Positions 1 through 6,805 of a stretch of 11,148 nucleotides of DNA are shown piece by piece (position 1 is the first letter of the stretch; every line of letters begins with the position of its first letter). The stretch is from contig JAOZKL010000025.1 in NCBI GenBank assembly GCA_029935375.1, positions 1 through 11,148 of the forward strand. Direction: 5' to 3'. Under the pieces are notes generated by a model. It had not been told where the DNA came from, did not search any database, and saw only the letters and a list, made by a program, of their open reading frames with translations. Made by a program: the position numbers and the translations under genes. The DNA is from Patescibacteria group bacterium. Lineage in GTDB: Bacteria > Patescibacteriota > JACMRA01.

Positions 1-1403
1 ACTTTTTTTGCAATTTCTGTATGTATTTTTGCAGTTTCAGACCCCAGTTCTGGTATCTCATCTAGTATTAATAAAGTTTTGTAGCTATTTTTGAATAGTT
101 TTATCACATTTAACACATTAGAGACTCCGCTTGGATTTATATTCCTACTATCATCAATAACTATATTCTTTTTCTTTTCAGAAATTATAAGAGTTCCGGT
201 TGGCTTTGGCATTGTTAATACATATTTCCTTATGTTTTCTATTTTAACCCCCATTTCCATAGCAATTTTGATAGCTCCAATTAGATTTTGAATATTACCT
301 TTTGTTATTATATTTGTTTCTATATTCACACCTCCTATTTCGAACGAAGATTTTGGATATGATAAACGAAGATTTTGGATATCAGTTAATGAATATTCAT
401 GCTTATTTATCTTCTTTGGAACATTTATTTGATTACACATTAACGAGTCTGTGTTTATAAAGACCGATTGATTTTTTGATAAAAAGTCGATAGATTCAGA
501 CTCAGCTTCTATTATGTTATCTCTTCCTCCAAATAAATTAAAGTGCTGCTCATCTAACCCTGTTATTATAGCTTTTGTAGGTTGTATAATTTTACAAATT
601 CGTGTTCCAAGTCCAACTCTGTATGTACCAATTTCTGCTAAGAAAACTTGAGTATTCTTTTTTAACTTAAGCACTCTTCTTGCTGTAGCTATATCAGAAT
701 TTTCATTCTTATCCATTTTTTCAACATTGAATTTCTCTTTAAGTAAATGATATAAAAAAGTTTTTGTAGTAGATTTACCATAGCTTCCAGAGATCGCAAT
801 CACTTTTAAATTTTTCAAACTTTTTCTATGTTGTGCCGCAGATAGATATAATTTTTTCTTCATATAGTAGTCTAGTGGGTATATAACTAGTAATGATATT
901 CCTGTAAAAATAAACACTGCTCCACTTAATATCCAGCTCGAGCTAATCCATATAAACAAATACTCCAAAATGTTGCCACCATTAAATATTGAAAGGGTGG
1001 TTGTTGCCAATAATCCAATAATCGCAAGCTCTATAAATATAATAATCAATGTCTTTTTTGTAAATTTAGGATATCTTAATTTCTTCCTTTTTAATGAAAT
1101 TACCATTTCTAGTGTCTCAGCTAGTGCAAAAACACCAAGCAAGATTATAAGTATCGTTATAAGATTCGGAGTTGTTTCAGCTGCTGTTGCTACTACTATT
1201 CCAGTTATTACAATAAAGGCAGTTTTGAACCAATATGACCAATCCCACCAAAATACCTTACCTTCTCGTGATTGTAAAAAATCCCTGATTCTATATAAAA
1301 GATACTCTTTACGTTGCCACCCATAAACTGATTTAAGAACACTTTTTACAATACTTATGCTTAGTAAGAAAGATACAATTATCAATATAATATAATTAGT
1401 CAT
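1..1403 (-). CDS. Membrane-fused MurF-like Mur ligase (partial, C-terminus beyond left edge)
   Basis: This open frame starts at the ATG at 1403-1401 and stays open for 467 codons to the window edge. Residues 1-180 are hydrophobic, with about five membrane segments (roughly 4-20, 61-77, 80-97, 117-136 and 147-177). A cytosolic ATP-dependent Mur ligase region follows: P-loop GSYGKSTTK at 206-214, an AEIGTYR strand at 256-262, IITGLDEQHFNLFG at 279-292, and the MurF-type DDSRNINPSG at 417-426 (family form DDSYNANP). LDEIPELG at 448-454 matches the family's G-DM-ELG segment. MurF adds D-Ala-D-Ala to UDP-MurNAc-tripeptide; that reaction is not proven here. Oddities against the usual pattern are a Glu (E301) at the position of the conserved AKxE lysine and Gly in place of the His of the HN motif. 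The ATG overlaps the stop of the upstream hydrolase by 8 nt, which suggests translational coupling. MurT- or CapB-like ligases are alternatives. Confidence 0.85.
   Translation of the reverse strand, partial: MTNYIILIIVSFLLSISIVKSVLKSVYGWQRKEYLLYRIRDFLQSREGKVFWWDWSYWFKTAFIVITGIVVATAAETTPNLITILIILLGVFALAETLEMVISLKRKKLRYPKFTKKTLIIIFIELAIIGLLATTTLSIFNGGNILEYLFIWISSSWILSGAVFIFTGISLLVIYPLDYYMKKKLYLSAAQHRKSLKNLKVIAISGSYGKSTTKTFLYHLLKEKFNVEKMDKNENSDIATARRVLKLKKNTQVFLAEIGTYRVGLGTRICKIIQPTKAIITGLDEQHFNLFGGRDNIIEAESESIDFLSKNQSVFINTDSLMCNQINVPKKINKHEYSLTDIQNLRLSYPKSSFEIGGVNIETNIITKGNIQNLIGAIKIAMEMGVKIENIRKYVLTMPKPTGTLIISEKKKNIVIDDSRNINPSGVSNVLNVIKLFKNSYKTLLILDEIPELGSETAKIHTEIAKK
343..386. repeat. 22-bp tandem duplication inside the Mur ligase-like gene
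   Basis: An 18-bp stretch, AACGAAGATTTTGGATAT, occurs at 343-360 and again at 365-382, giving a tandem repeat with a 22-bp period. The period is not a multiple of three, so the two copies are read in different frames. On the minus strand the right copy gives IQNLR and the left copy gives YPKSSF. The gene nevertheless stays open on both sides. The repeat lies in the loop before the SSFEIGG strand of the ligase's central domain. Confidence 0.85.
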
Positions 1404-2178
1404 ATAAGAATTTTTTTATAGTTTTTGCAAGGTTTTTAGGCTCATAAATATGCAATCCATGATTAACATTTTTGAAAATTATAATTTTACTATTCTTAAT
1501 ATTTTCTTGAATTATTTTACCGTCGGACAATGGGGTCATTTTGTCATTTTCTCCCCAAATGATAAGAGTTTCTTTTTCTAACTGTTTTAGTATATATAAT
1601 TTATCTTCTCTAACAACTTTTTGGAAAATATCTTTCATTATTCCAGATAACTTTGTATAGTCTTGCGCCCTCGTTATCTTATGCCATATTTTTCTTAATA
1701 AAGGGTTTTTCTTAATAAAACCAAACAGCTTAGATAGTTTCGTAATTATTCGTTGTTTTGTGGATGGCTGGTTTCGTATTATAGCTGCTGACATTAGCAC
1801 TAGCTTATTTATCTTACTTGGATACAATACAGATAAGACAGTTGCAACACTTCCACCAAATGAGTGCCCTGCAATATCTACAGCGCTATTAGGTTGCACC
1901 TCGTCAATAACTTTTTTTATAAAAGTTGCATATTGATCAGTGCTCCAAACAGATTTAGGTTCTGTAGATTTTCCAAATCCAGGCATATCTATAGCAATTG
2001 TTTTAATAGATTCTTTTTCCAAAAATGATAGCGTTTGGAGCCATGACTTAATTCCATGGGTATTCCATCCATGTAATAAAATTAATGTTTTTGTTGAGTT
2101 TCCATCTACTTTATAATAGTGGGTTTTAATGCCATCAATATTTATATTATATTCTGAAATAGTCATATTGTTTTTCAT
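1396..2178 (-). CDS. Alpha/beta-hydrolase fold protein
   Basis: A 260-residue serine hydrolase of the alpha/beta fold. The visible landmarks are the oxyanion HG motif at 36-37 (LILLHGW), DMPGFGKS at 64-71, the nucleophile elbow GHSFGG with Ser106, the acid in WGEND at 208-212 (Asp212) and the base in NVNHGLH (His240). Together they form a complete Ser-Asp-His triad. A lysine-rich helical cap lies at about 135-200. There is no signal peptide or membrane segment, so it is probably cytosolic. The substrate cannot be read from sequence; the closest general classes are carboxylesterases, lipases and C-C bond hydrolases. It is the first gene of a minus-strand pair: its TAA lies inside the start region of the Mur ligase-like gene (overlap ATGACTAA, 1403-1396), so the two are probably expressed together. 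Met5 is an alternative start. No Shine-Dalgarno sequence precedes it. Confidence 0.9.
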   Translation of the reverse strand: MKNNMTISEYNINIDGIKTHYYKVDGNSTKTLILLHGWNTHGIKSWLQTLSFLEKESIKTIAIDMPGFGKSTEPKSVWSTDQYATFIKKVIDEVQPNSAVDIAGHSFGGSVATVLSVLYPSKINKLVLMSAAIIRNQPSTKQRIITKLSKLFGFIKKNPLLRKIWHKITRAQDYTKLSGIMKDIFQKVVREDKLYILKQLEKETLIIWGENDKMTPLSDGKIIQENIKNSKIIIFKNVNHGLHIYEPKNLAKTIKKFLYD

Positions 2179-2215
2179 TACTTTTCAGAATAAGAGTGAA
2201 GAATTTTTTTAGTAT

Positions 2216-2280
2216 TGTCAACTTCTGATATTTTAGCGCTGAAACAAGATTTTGACAAAAAACAAAAAGAAGATTAGCAT
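2216..2280. promoter_or_regulatory. Divergent promoter region of dnaB and the hydrolase-ligase pair
   Basis: On the plus strand TTGACA at 2252-2257, a 17-nt A-rich spacer and TAGCAT at 2275-2280 form a plausible promoter for dnaB, with a leader of about 17 nt before the ATG at 2304. On the minus strand a second perfect TTGACA lies at 2221-2216, pointing to the hydrolase gene. Its expected -10 (CACTCT) is poor, while TATTCT sits 8 nt before the hydrolase ATG, so that start is less certain. No ribosome binding site is seen on either side. Confidence 0.5.
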
Positions 2281-2303
2281 TATTGAAATAATATACCTTT
2301 TTT

Positions 2304-3701
2304 ATGAGTCAATCTAGTCTATCCATACAAACCCCTCCTCACGATGAAGATGCTGAAAAGGCTTTACTTGGTTCAATTTTACTTAATAGTAATATATTAG
2401 AAAATGTTGCAGATAGGCTTGATTTTACACATTTTTATGATAAGAGGCACCAGATAGTATACTCTACAATGATGCAGCTCTGGTCTTCTGCAAAGCCTGT
2501 AGATGTTTTATTTGTATTAGATGGGTTGAAAACAAAAGAAGGCCTCTCAGATAGCGAAAAAGCCTCTATTGATAAAGAGTTCTTACTTGGATTGATTTCC
2601 AAAAGCTCTCTTTCTAGTAGCGCAGAGAATACAGCTGGAATAATTCGCGATAAATATATATTGCGTACTCTAATAATTTCTGCCGGAAAAATAAAATCAA
2701 TGGCAAGGGGGGAGGGAGAGTCAATAGATCAGATAATCGATATGGCTCAAAAGGAAATATATGGAATTTCCTTGACCAATACAGATAAAAATTTTGTTCC
2801 TATCAACGAAGTTCTGCGGGACGCGTATGAAAGGATTAGTAATTTACATGAGAATGATGAAATAGCACAAGGTATCCCAACTGGATTTATTGATTTAGAT
2901 CATATACTGGGTGGATTGCACTCATCTGATCTGATTATACTAGCAGCTCGTCCTAGTATGGGAAAAACCTCTTTAGCCTTAGAAATTTCTCGTAGAGTTG
3001 CAATGAATAAGTCAGCTGGAACAGGTGTGGCTATCTTTAGTCTTGAAATGGGAAAGGATCAGTTGGTTGATAAATTTATTTCATCTACCGCTGGCATAGA
3101 TTTGCGGAAAGTGAAGACTGGTAGTTTTTCTAAGGGAGAAGGTAGTGATGAATTTATGAGGCTTGGAGAGGCCATAGGTAAGCTAGACCAAGCACAAATA
3201 TGGATAGATGATTCTGGATCTCTGAATATAACAGAGTTTCGTACAAAAGCAAGGAGATTAAAGTCTCGTTTTAACGTTGGATTGATAGTAATTGATTATT
3301 TGCAACTAATGCATGGTAATAGTGGTACAAATTATGGTATTAACCGTGTTCAAGAGGTTTCTGATATTAGTAGAAATTTGAAAATGCTTGCCAAAGAATT
3401 GGACGTCCCTATAATTGCTTTGTCTCAGCTTTCTCGTGGAGTAGAAAGTCGCGATGATAAAAGGCCGATGCTGAGTGATCTGCGTGAGTCTGGATCTATT
3501 GAGCAAGATGCAGATATTGTTATGTTTGTACATAGAGATGAAATGTATAATAAAGATACAAAGAACAAGGGAAAGGCAAGTCTTATTATTGCAAAACATC
3601 GTAACGGAGAAACTGGAACTGTAGAATTGGCATGGATCGGTAGATTGGCAACATTTGGCAACCTTGAGGGGGCAAAGACTTCTTCATACGCAAACAAATA
3701 A
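2304..3701 (+). CDS. dnaB: Replicative DNA helicase DnaB
   Basis: At 465 residues this is the usual length for DnaB, the hexameric ATP-driven helicase that unwinds DNA at the fork and recruits primase. The N-terminal helical domain starts at PPHDEDAEKALLGSIL (11-26) and runs to about 120. A linker follows, and the RecA-like motor begins at GIPTGFIDLDHILGG (190-204). Walker A is ARPSMGKT at 215-222 (Lys221), the H1a segment is FSLEMGKDQL at 245-254, and Walker B is LIVIDYLQLM at 327-336 (Asp331). LSQLSRGVESR (373-383), SDLRESGSIEQDAD (391-404) and the arginine-finger segment KHRNGETG (431-438) are all intact. There is no intein in the Walker A or other usual insertion sites. It is read divergently from the hydrolase and is followed 65 bp later by the DsbA-like gene, with no terminator seen between. 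The start lacks a Shine-Dalgarno sequence. Confidence 0.98.
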   Translation: MSQSSLSIQTPPHDEDAEKALLGSILLNSNILENVADRLDFTHFYDKRHQIVYSTMMQLWSSAKPVDVLFVLDGLKTKEGLSDSEKASIDKEFLLGLISKSSLSSSAENTAGIIRDKYILRTLIISAGKIKSMARGEGESIDQIIDMAQKEIYGISLTNTDKNFVPINEVLRDAYERISNLHENDEIAQGIPTGFIDLDHILGGLHSSDLIILAARPSMGKTSLALEISRRVAMNKSAGTGVAIFSLEMGKDQLVDKFISSTAGIDLRKVKTGSFSKGEGSDEFMRLGEAIGKLDQAQIWIDDSGSLNITEFRTKARRLKSRFNVGLIVIDYLQLMHGNSGTNYGINRVQEVSDISRNLKMLAKELDVPIIALSQLSRGVESRDDKRPMLSDLRESGSIEQDADIVMFVHRDEMYNKDTKNKGKASLIIAKHRNGETGTVELAWIGRLATFGNLEGAKTSSYANK

Positions 3702-3704
3702 AGC

Positions 3705-3766
3705 TTGACATAATTCATTTTTTAAGAAAATCTATCTATACAAAATTATTTTTATAATATTAATAT
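3705..3766 (+). promoter_or_regulatory. Putative promoter of the DsbA-like gene
   Basis: A perfect TATAAT lies at 3753-3758, ending 8 nt before the ATG at 3767. Transcription starting at the usual distance would give an almost leaderless mRNA. A perfect TTGACA lies at 3705-3710, too far away to pair with this -10, and its own 17-nt-spaced hexamer (AAATCT, 3728-3733) is weak. The -35 partner of the TATAAT is not clear. No Shine-Dalgarno sequence is present. Confidence 0.45.
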
Positions 3767-4678
3767 ATGACTACAGTAAAAAAAGCTACTAAAAAACCTA
3801 AAGCTACTACAACACCTAACAAAAGAAATATAAGACAAAAACCTAAGGCTAAGATTGCAACAAAAACTGTTGTTAAAAAAATCTCTGTAAAACCTAATAT
3901 AAAACTAGCTCCAAAAAAGACAAGTTTTGACCAAAACACTCCTTATCAGGTTCTTGGTGTTATTCTTGGTGTTGTTTTAACTATTCTTCTTGTTTTATCT
4001 GTTTATTCTACACTTCAAGTATCTAAAATAAAAACAATACAAACTGATTTGAAACAATTACAACAGGACGTAGATCTAGCTTATATCTCATTAGATAGGT
4101 TTCCACAATTATCTCCAAGGATGGATATCCCAAAACCAGACAGCTCTGAAAGAATGAAGGGAGATAGTGAGAATAGATACATGTGGATAATTTATTCTGA
4201 TATACAATGTCCATACTGTGCAATGACGCATGCAAGTTTGGTTGATTTTCAAGAAAATAGCTCTGATAATGTATCTATAGTTTATAGACACCTGCCATTT
4301 GATCAGTTGCACCCAGGTTCAACACAGCTTGCAGAACTGTCAGAATGTGTAGCAAAAGAAAAAGGAGAGGATGCTTTTTGGGAGTTTTTAGAAATTGCAT
4401 ATCAAAAAGCTAATACAGACTCTATGGATTCTTTTGTAAACGAACAGACAGAAGACTCTGATGTGAGAGATTGTTTAGAAAAAGGAGAAGTGAGTGCAAA
4501 GGTTACAGAGGATATAGAGGATGCAAAAGCTGTAGATTTCAACTCTACTCCAACTCATGTAATATATGATATGAATACTGGAAGAACACAGGCTATGGCT
4601 GGTGGAATGAGCGCAAGTGATATGAAAGAAATTTTAGATTCTTTTGTTAAGGAGAGTGAAAAGGTTGACAATAAATAA
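3767..4678 (+). CDS. Membrane-anchored DsbA-like thiol-disulfide oxidoreductase (Thioredoxin_4 type)
   Basis: The 303-residue protein has three parts. Residues 1-52 are an unusually basic tail rich in Lys, Thr, Pro and Ala. Residues 60-85 form a single membrane helix, and with positive charges inside the tail is cytosolic and the rest lies outside the membrane. From about 138 a thioredoxin fold follows, with IIYSDIQCPYC at 141-151; its redox pair is Cys148-Cys151 in a CPYC motif. STPTHVIYD at 260-268 carries the likely cis-proline Pro262. Cys194 and Cys236 form a second pair, as in many DsbA-family Thioredoxin_4 proteins. The likely role is making or shuffling disulfides in exported proteins. 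No DsbB or VKOR partner gene is seen in the window. It follows dnaB on the same strand but appears to have its own -10. Alternative: an isomerase-like role of the ScsC or DsbC kind. Confidence 0.88.
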   Translation: MTTVKKATKKPKATTTPNKRNIRQKPKAKIATKTVVKKISVKPNIKLAPKKTSFDQNTPYQVLGVILGVVLTILLVLSVYSTLQVSKIKTIQTDLKQLQQDVDLAYISLDRFPQLSPRMDIPKPDSSERMKGDSENRYMWIIYSDIQCPYCAMTHASLVDFQENSSDNVSIVYRHLPFDQLHPGSTQLAELSECVAKEKGEDAFWEFLEIAYQKANTDSMDSFVNEQTEDSDVRDCLEKGEVSAKVTEDIEDAKAVDFNSTPTHVIYDMNTGRTQAMAGGMSASDMKEILDSFVKESEKVDNK

Positions 4679-4707
4679 CAAAGTTTATTGTTACATAGCA
4701 AAAAATT

Positions 4708-4739
4708 AGAGGCTTTTATTAGCCTCTTTTATATTTTTA
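4708..4739. terminator. Bidirectional intrinsic terminator between the DsbA-like gene and argS
   Basis: AGAGGCT (4708-4714) pairs with AGCCTCT (4721-4727) around a 6-nt loop. On the plus strand it is followed by TTTATATTTTTAT. On the minus strand it is followed by AATTTTTT. It sits in the 58-bp gap between two convergent genes and can end both transcripts. It overlaps no coding sequence apart from the argS stop codon at the far end of the plus-strand T tract. Confidence 0.85.
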
Positions 4740-6674
4740 TAAACTATTTACAGGTTCTATGCCTAGTAGTTCTAATGTAGACCAAAGGTGTTTCTTTGTA
4801 ATATCACAAAAGTTCAATAGTGCATTTTTTCTTTCCTTATCAGTTTCGTTTGTAACTGTATATTTGGAGTACCAGCTATTAACATCTGTAGCGAGCTCAA
4901 ATAAATAATTACATATTATATGAGGTTTGTAATTATTGCAAACAGATTCTAGCAATATTGGTAAGCTGTATATGCGTTTTACTATATTAATTTCAACTTC
5001 ATTTAACTTGTTAAAGTCATAGTCAACTGTATCTGATGTAACAAAACCATTTTTATTTAATATATTAGCTAATCTAGCCACTGTATATAGTTGGTAAACT
5101 CCAGTATTACCCTCAAATTTTAAGAATTGTTGTATATCGAAGACTACATCTTGTTCACGATCTCTATGCAGATCTGCCCATTTCAAAGTTGCGACAGCTA
5201 ATTGTTTAATTTTTTGTTCTTGATTCTTCTCTGAAACATCATACTCTTTTTTCTCTAGAGTTTGTGCAACAGCATCTCTTAAATTTTCTTGCAATTTTGT
5301 AAATTCAAATATCTTTCCTTTCCTTGTACTCATCGCTCCTTCTGGAAGATTTAAGTGTCCAAAACCTTCAAACATTGCCATTTTATTTGATAGTATTTCA
5401 AATGCTTTTTTGGTTTGTTTTTTTGTAAGCCATCCAAAAGACTTATTATTATAAATCTCGCTTTGAATGATCAGCTCTAGTATAGCAAATACCTGTTTGA
5501 AACTATGTTCTTGTCTGAGATCTGCAAAACTTATTGCATTATCTAGTTCAAAAAAACCAGCATAAATAACACGGTTAATTATATCTCTAGAGTGATAAAG
5601 CGAATAACCTTCTGAGGATATCAAGTAGCATCTACCCAAGCCCTTGTCTTCTAAGTCTATATATATAGCTTGATTGTCTTTTATTGCTAATTTTTGTTCT
5701 ACAAGGTAATTGAATTCATCCAAAAAACTAATAAAGAAACTCTCCCCCAAAATCATATCAAACTTACCATTTATATGGCTATTGTTGATTTGGTGACATC
5801 CTACCAACTCTTTAACTTTATCAATACTTTCTGTTCCAAAGTTATCATTACTTTGTATAAGCCACTCTGGATTTTTGTTTAAGTTAAGGTAATCTTCTGC
5901 TTCTGTAAACTGTACTAGAGAAAGGTTTACAATTTTTTTATATAAATCATACAAACCATTAAACTTTACTTTCTCCATTTCTGATAGAGATTTTGCATTT
6001 TGCAGTCCTTTCTCTAATAATTTTGAATTTTGCTGTGCTTTTTGTTTTATTTCAGGATTATCATCAAGTATTTTATTAACTCTGACATATATCTTATAAA
6101 ATTTATCTATCAAAATTGTTCTACTCTCAGAATCAAGATCTATAGTTTCAAAATCCAAGTCTAGTTGATCTAGATGCAAAATACCCCACGATGTATAGCT
6201 AAACTGTATTCCCCAATCTCCTAAGTGATTGTCGGATATAACTTTATTATATTTTAAAGACAGTACTCTTCTCATAACTTCTCCTAAGTTTCCAGATCTC
6301 ATATGTCCTACATGCATTTTCTTACCAATGTTTGGATGGAACATATCTATTACAATACTCTCCTCTATCTGCTTAAGTTTTGGTTTTTTAATTTGGCTAG
6401 ATAAAGTATATTTATATAATTCAGATTTTTCAATATCTATATTGATATACGGGCCGATTGTTTTTACAGATATTGGTAAATTTTCCTTTTTGATATATTC
6501 TTCTATATCTTTTGCTGTGCTAATTGCGATCGTATTTGGGTTTTTTCTATCTTGTTTTGCTTTCAAAAAAGCATGATTTGTACTTAACAGACCCATATCA
6601 AATTTTGGTGTGAGTGTCCAGTTAAATGGGAATTGTATTGTTATTAACTTTACTATGTCTAAAATGTTTTTCAT
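4737..6674 (-). CDS. argS: Arginyl-tRNA synthetase
   Basis: A class I aminoacyl-tRNA synthetase that charges tRNA-Arg. Its 645 residues are somewhat longer than the common 550-600. The N-terminal tRNA-binding (Add-1) domain covers about 1-95, including TIGPYINIDI at 72-81. The HIGH signature is HVGHMRS at 121-127, within PNIGKKMHVGH, a form seen in the NIAKPxHVGH class of ArgRS. DNHLGDWGIQF at 148-158 is typical. The KMSKS loop is the degenerate AMSTRKG (447-453) common in ArgRS. The helical DALR anticodon-binding domain follows, with the signature GVYQLYTVAR (525-534), where most family members have GPYxQYxxAR. The C-terminus ends LLGIEPVNSL. The gene is convergent with the DsbA-like gene across a terminator and lies 131 bp downstream of ftsA. 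No Shine-Dalgarno sequence is seen. Confidence 0.97.
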   Translation of the reverse strand: MKNILDIVKLITIQFPFNWTLTPKFDMGLLSTNHAFLKAKQDRKNPNTIAISTAKDIEEYIKKENLPISVKTIGPYINIDIEKSELYKYTLSSQIKKPKLKQIEESIVIDMFHPNIGKKMHVGHMRSGNLGEVMRRVLSLKYNKVISDNHLGDWGIQFSYTSWGILHLDQLDLDFETIDLDSESRTILIDKFYKIYVRVNKILDDNPEIKQKAQQNSKLLEKGLQNAKSLSEMEKVKFNGLYDLYKKIVNLSLVQFTEAEDYLNLNKNPEWLIQSNDNFGTESIDKVKELVGCHQINNSHINGKFDMILGESFFISFLDEFNYLVEQKLAIKDNQAIYIDLEDKGLGRCYLISSEGYSLYHSRDIINRVIYAGFFELDNAISFADLRQEHSFKQVFAILELIIQSEIYNNKSFGWLTKKQTKKAFEILSNKMAMFEGFGHLNLPEGAMSTRKGKIFEFTKLQENLRDAVAQTLEKKEYDVSEKNQEQKIKQLAVATLKWADLHRDREQDVVFDIQQFLKFEGNTGVYQLYTVARLANILNKNGFVTSDTVDYDFNKLNEVEINIVKRIYSLPILLESVCNNYKPHIICNYLFELATDVNSWYSKYTVTNETDKERKNALLNFCDITKKHLWSTLELLGIEPVNSL

Positions 6675-6718
6675 AATCTTTTGTTATTAGTGAATGGTTT
6701 GTGTTGATGGGGATTGTT

Positions 6719-6741
6719 TAATAGGCAATGTCCTTAATAGA
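6719..6741. repeat. Direct repeat upstream of argS
   Basis: TTAATAG occurs at 6719-6725 and 6735-6741, with starts 16 bp apart, in the argS upstream region. It could be a regulator site or chance in AT-rich DNA. No clear TTGACA-type promoter for argS is seen nearby. Confidence 0.25.
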
Positions 6742-6763
6742 AAAATCTGTTAAATAAACAGAT
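6740..6763 (-). terminator. Intrinsic terminator downstream of ftsA
   Basis: Read on the minus strand, ATCTGTT (6763-6757), the 5-nt loop TATTT and AACAGAT (6751-6745) form a 7-bp stem followed directly by TTTTC. It lies 43 bp after the ftsA stop codon and would end the ftsA transcript before argS. A second, weaker hairpin (TCACT/AGTGA, 6788-6801) followed by TTTTTT on the minus strand lies closer to the stop codon. Confidence 0.6.
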
Positions 6764-6805
6764 ATTAGGTTAGCTTTTTAAAAAATCTCACTATAAAGTG
6801 AACTA

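Noticed and set aside
91..291. 66-codon plus-strand open frame
   Set aside because: Antisense to the C-terminal ligase domain, which carries recognisable MurF motifs.
970..1326. 118-codon plus-strand open frame
   Set aside because: It lies opposite the membrane domain of the Mur ligase-like gene, which has the better-supported reading; the hydrophobic look is a mirror of the real gene.
3306..3718. Two overlapping minus-strand open frames in dnaB
   Set aside because: Antisense to the Walker B and arginine-finger part of dnaB; no homology or promoter support.
4665..4670. TTGACA at the end of the DsbA-like gene
   Set aside because: It is coding sequence for Val-Asp, is followed by a terminator and a convergent gene, and has nothing to drive.
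2304..4678. Use of TGA as a glycine codon (Gracilibacteria-type code)
   Set aside because: No in-frame TGA occurs in any gene and glycine is encoded by GGN codons at conserved glycine positions.
6229..6576. 115-codon plus-strand open frame in argS
   Set aside because: Antisense to the HIGH-motif region of argS; no separate support.
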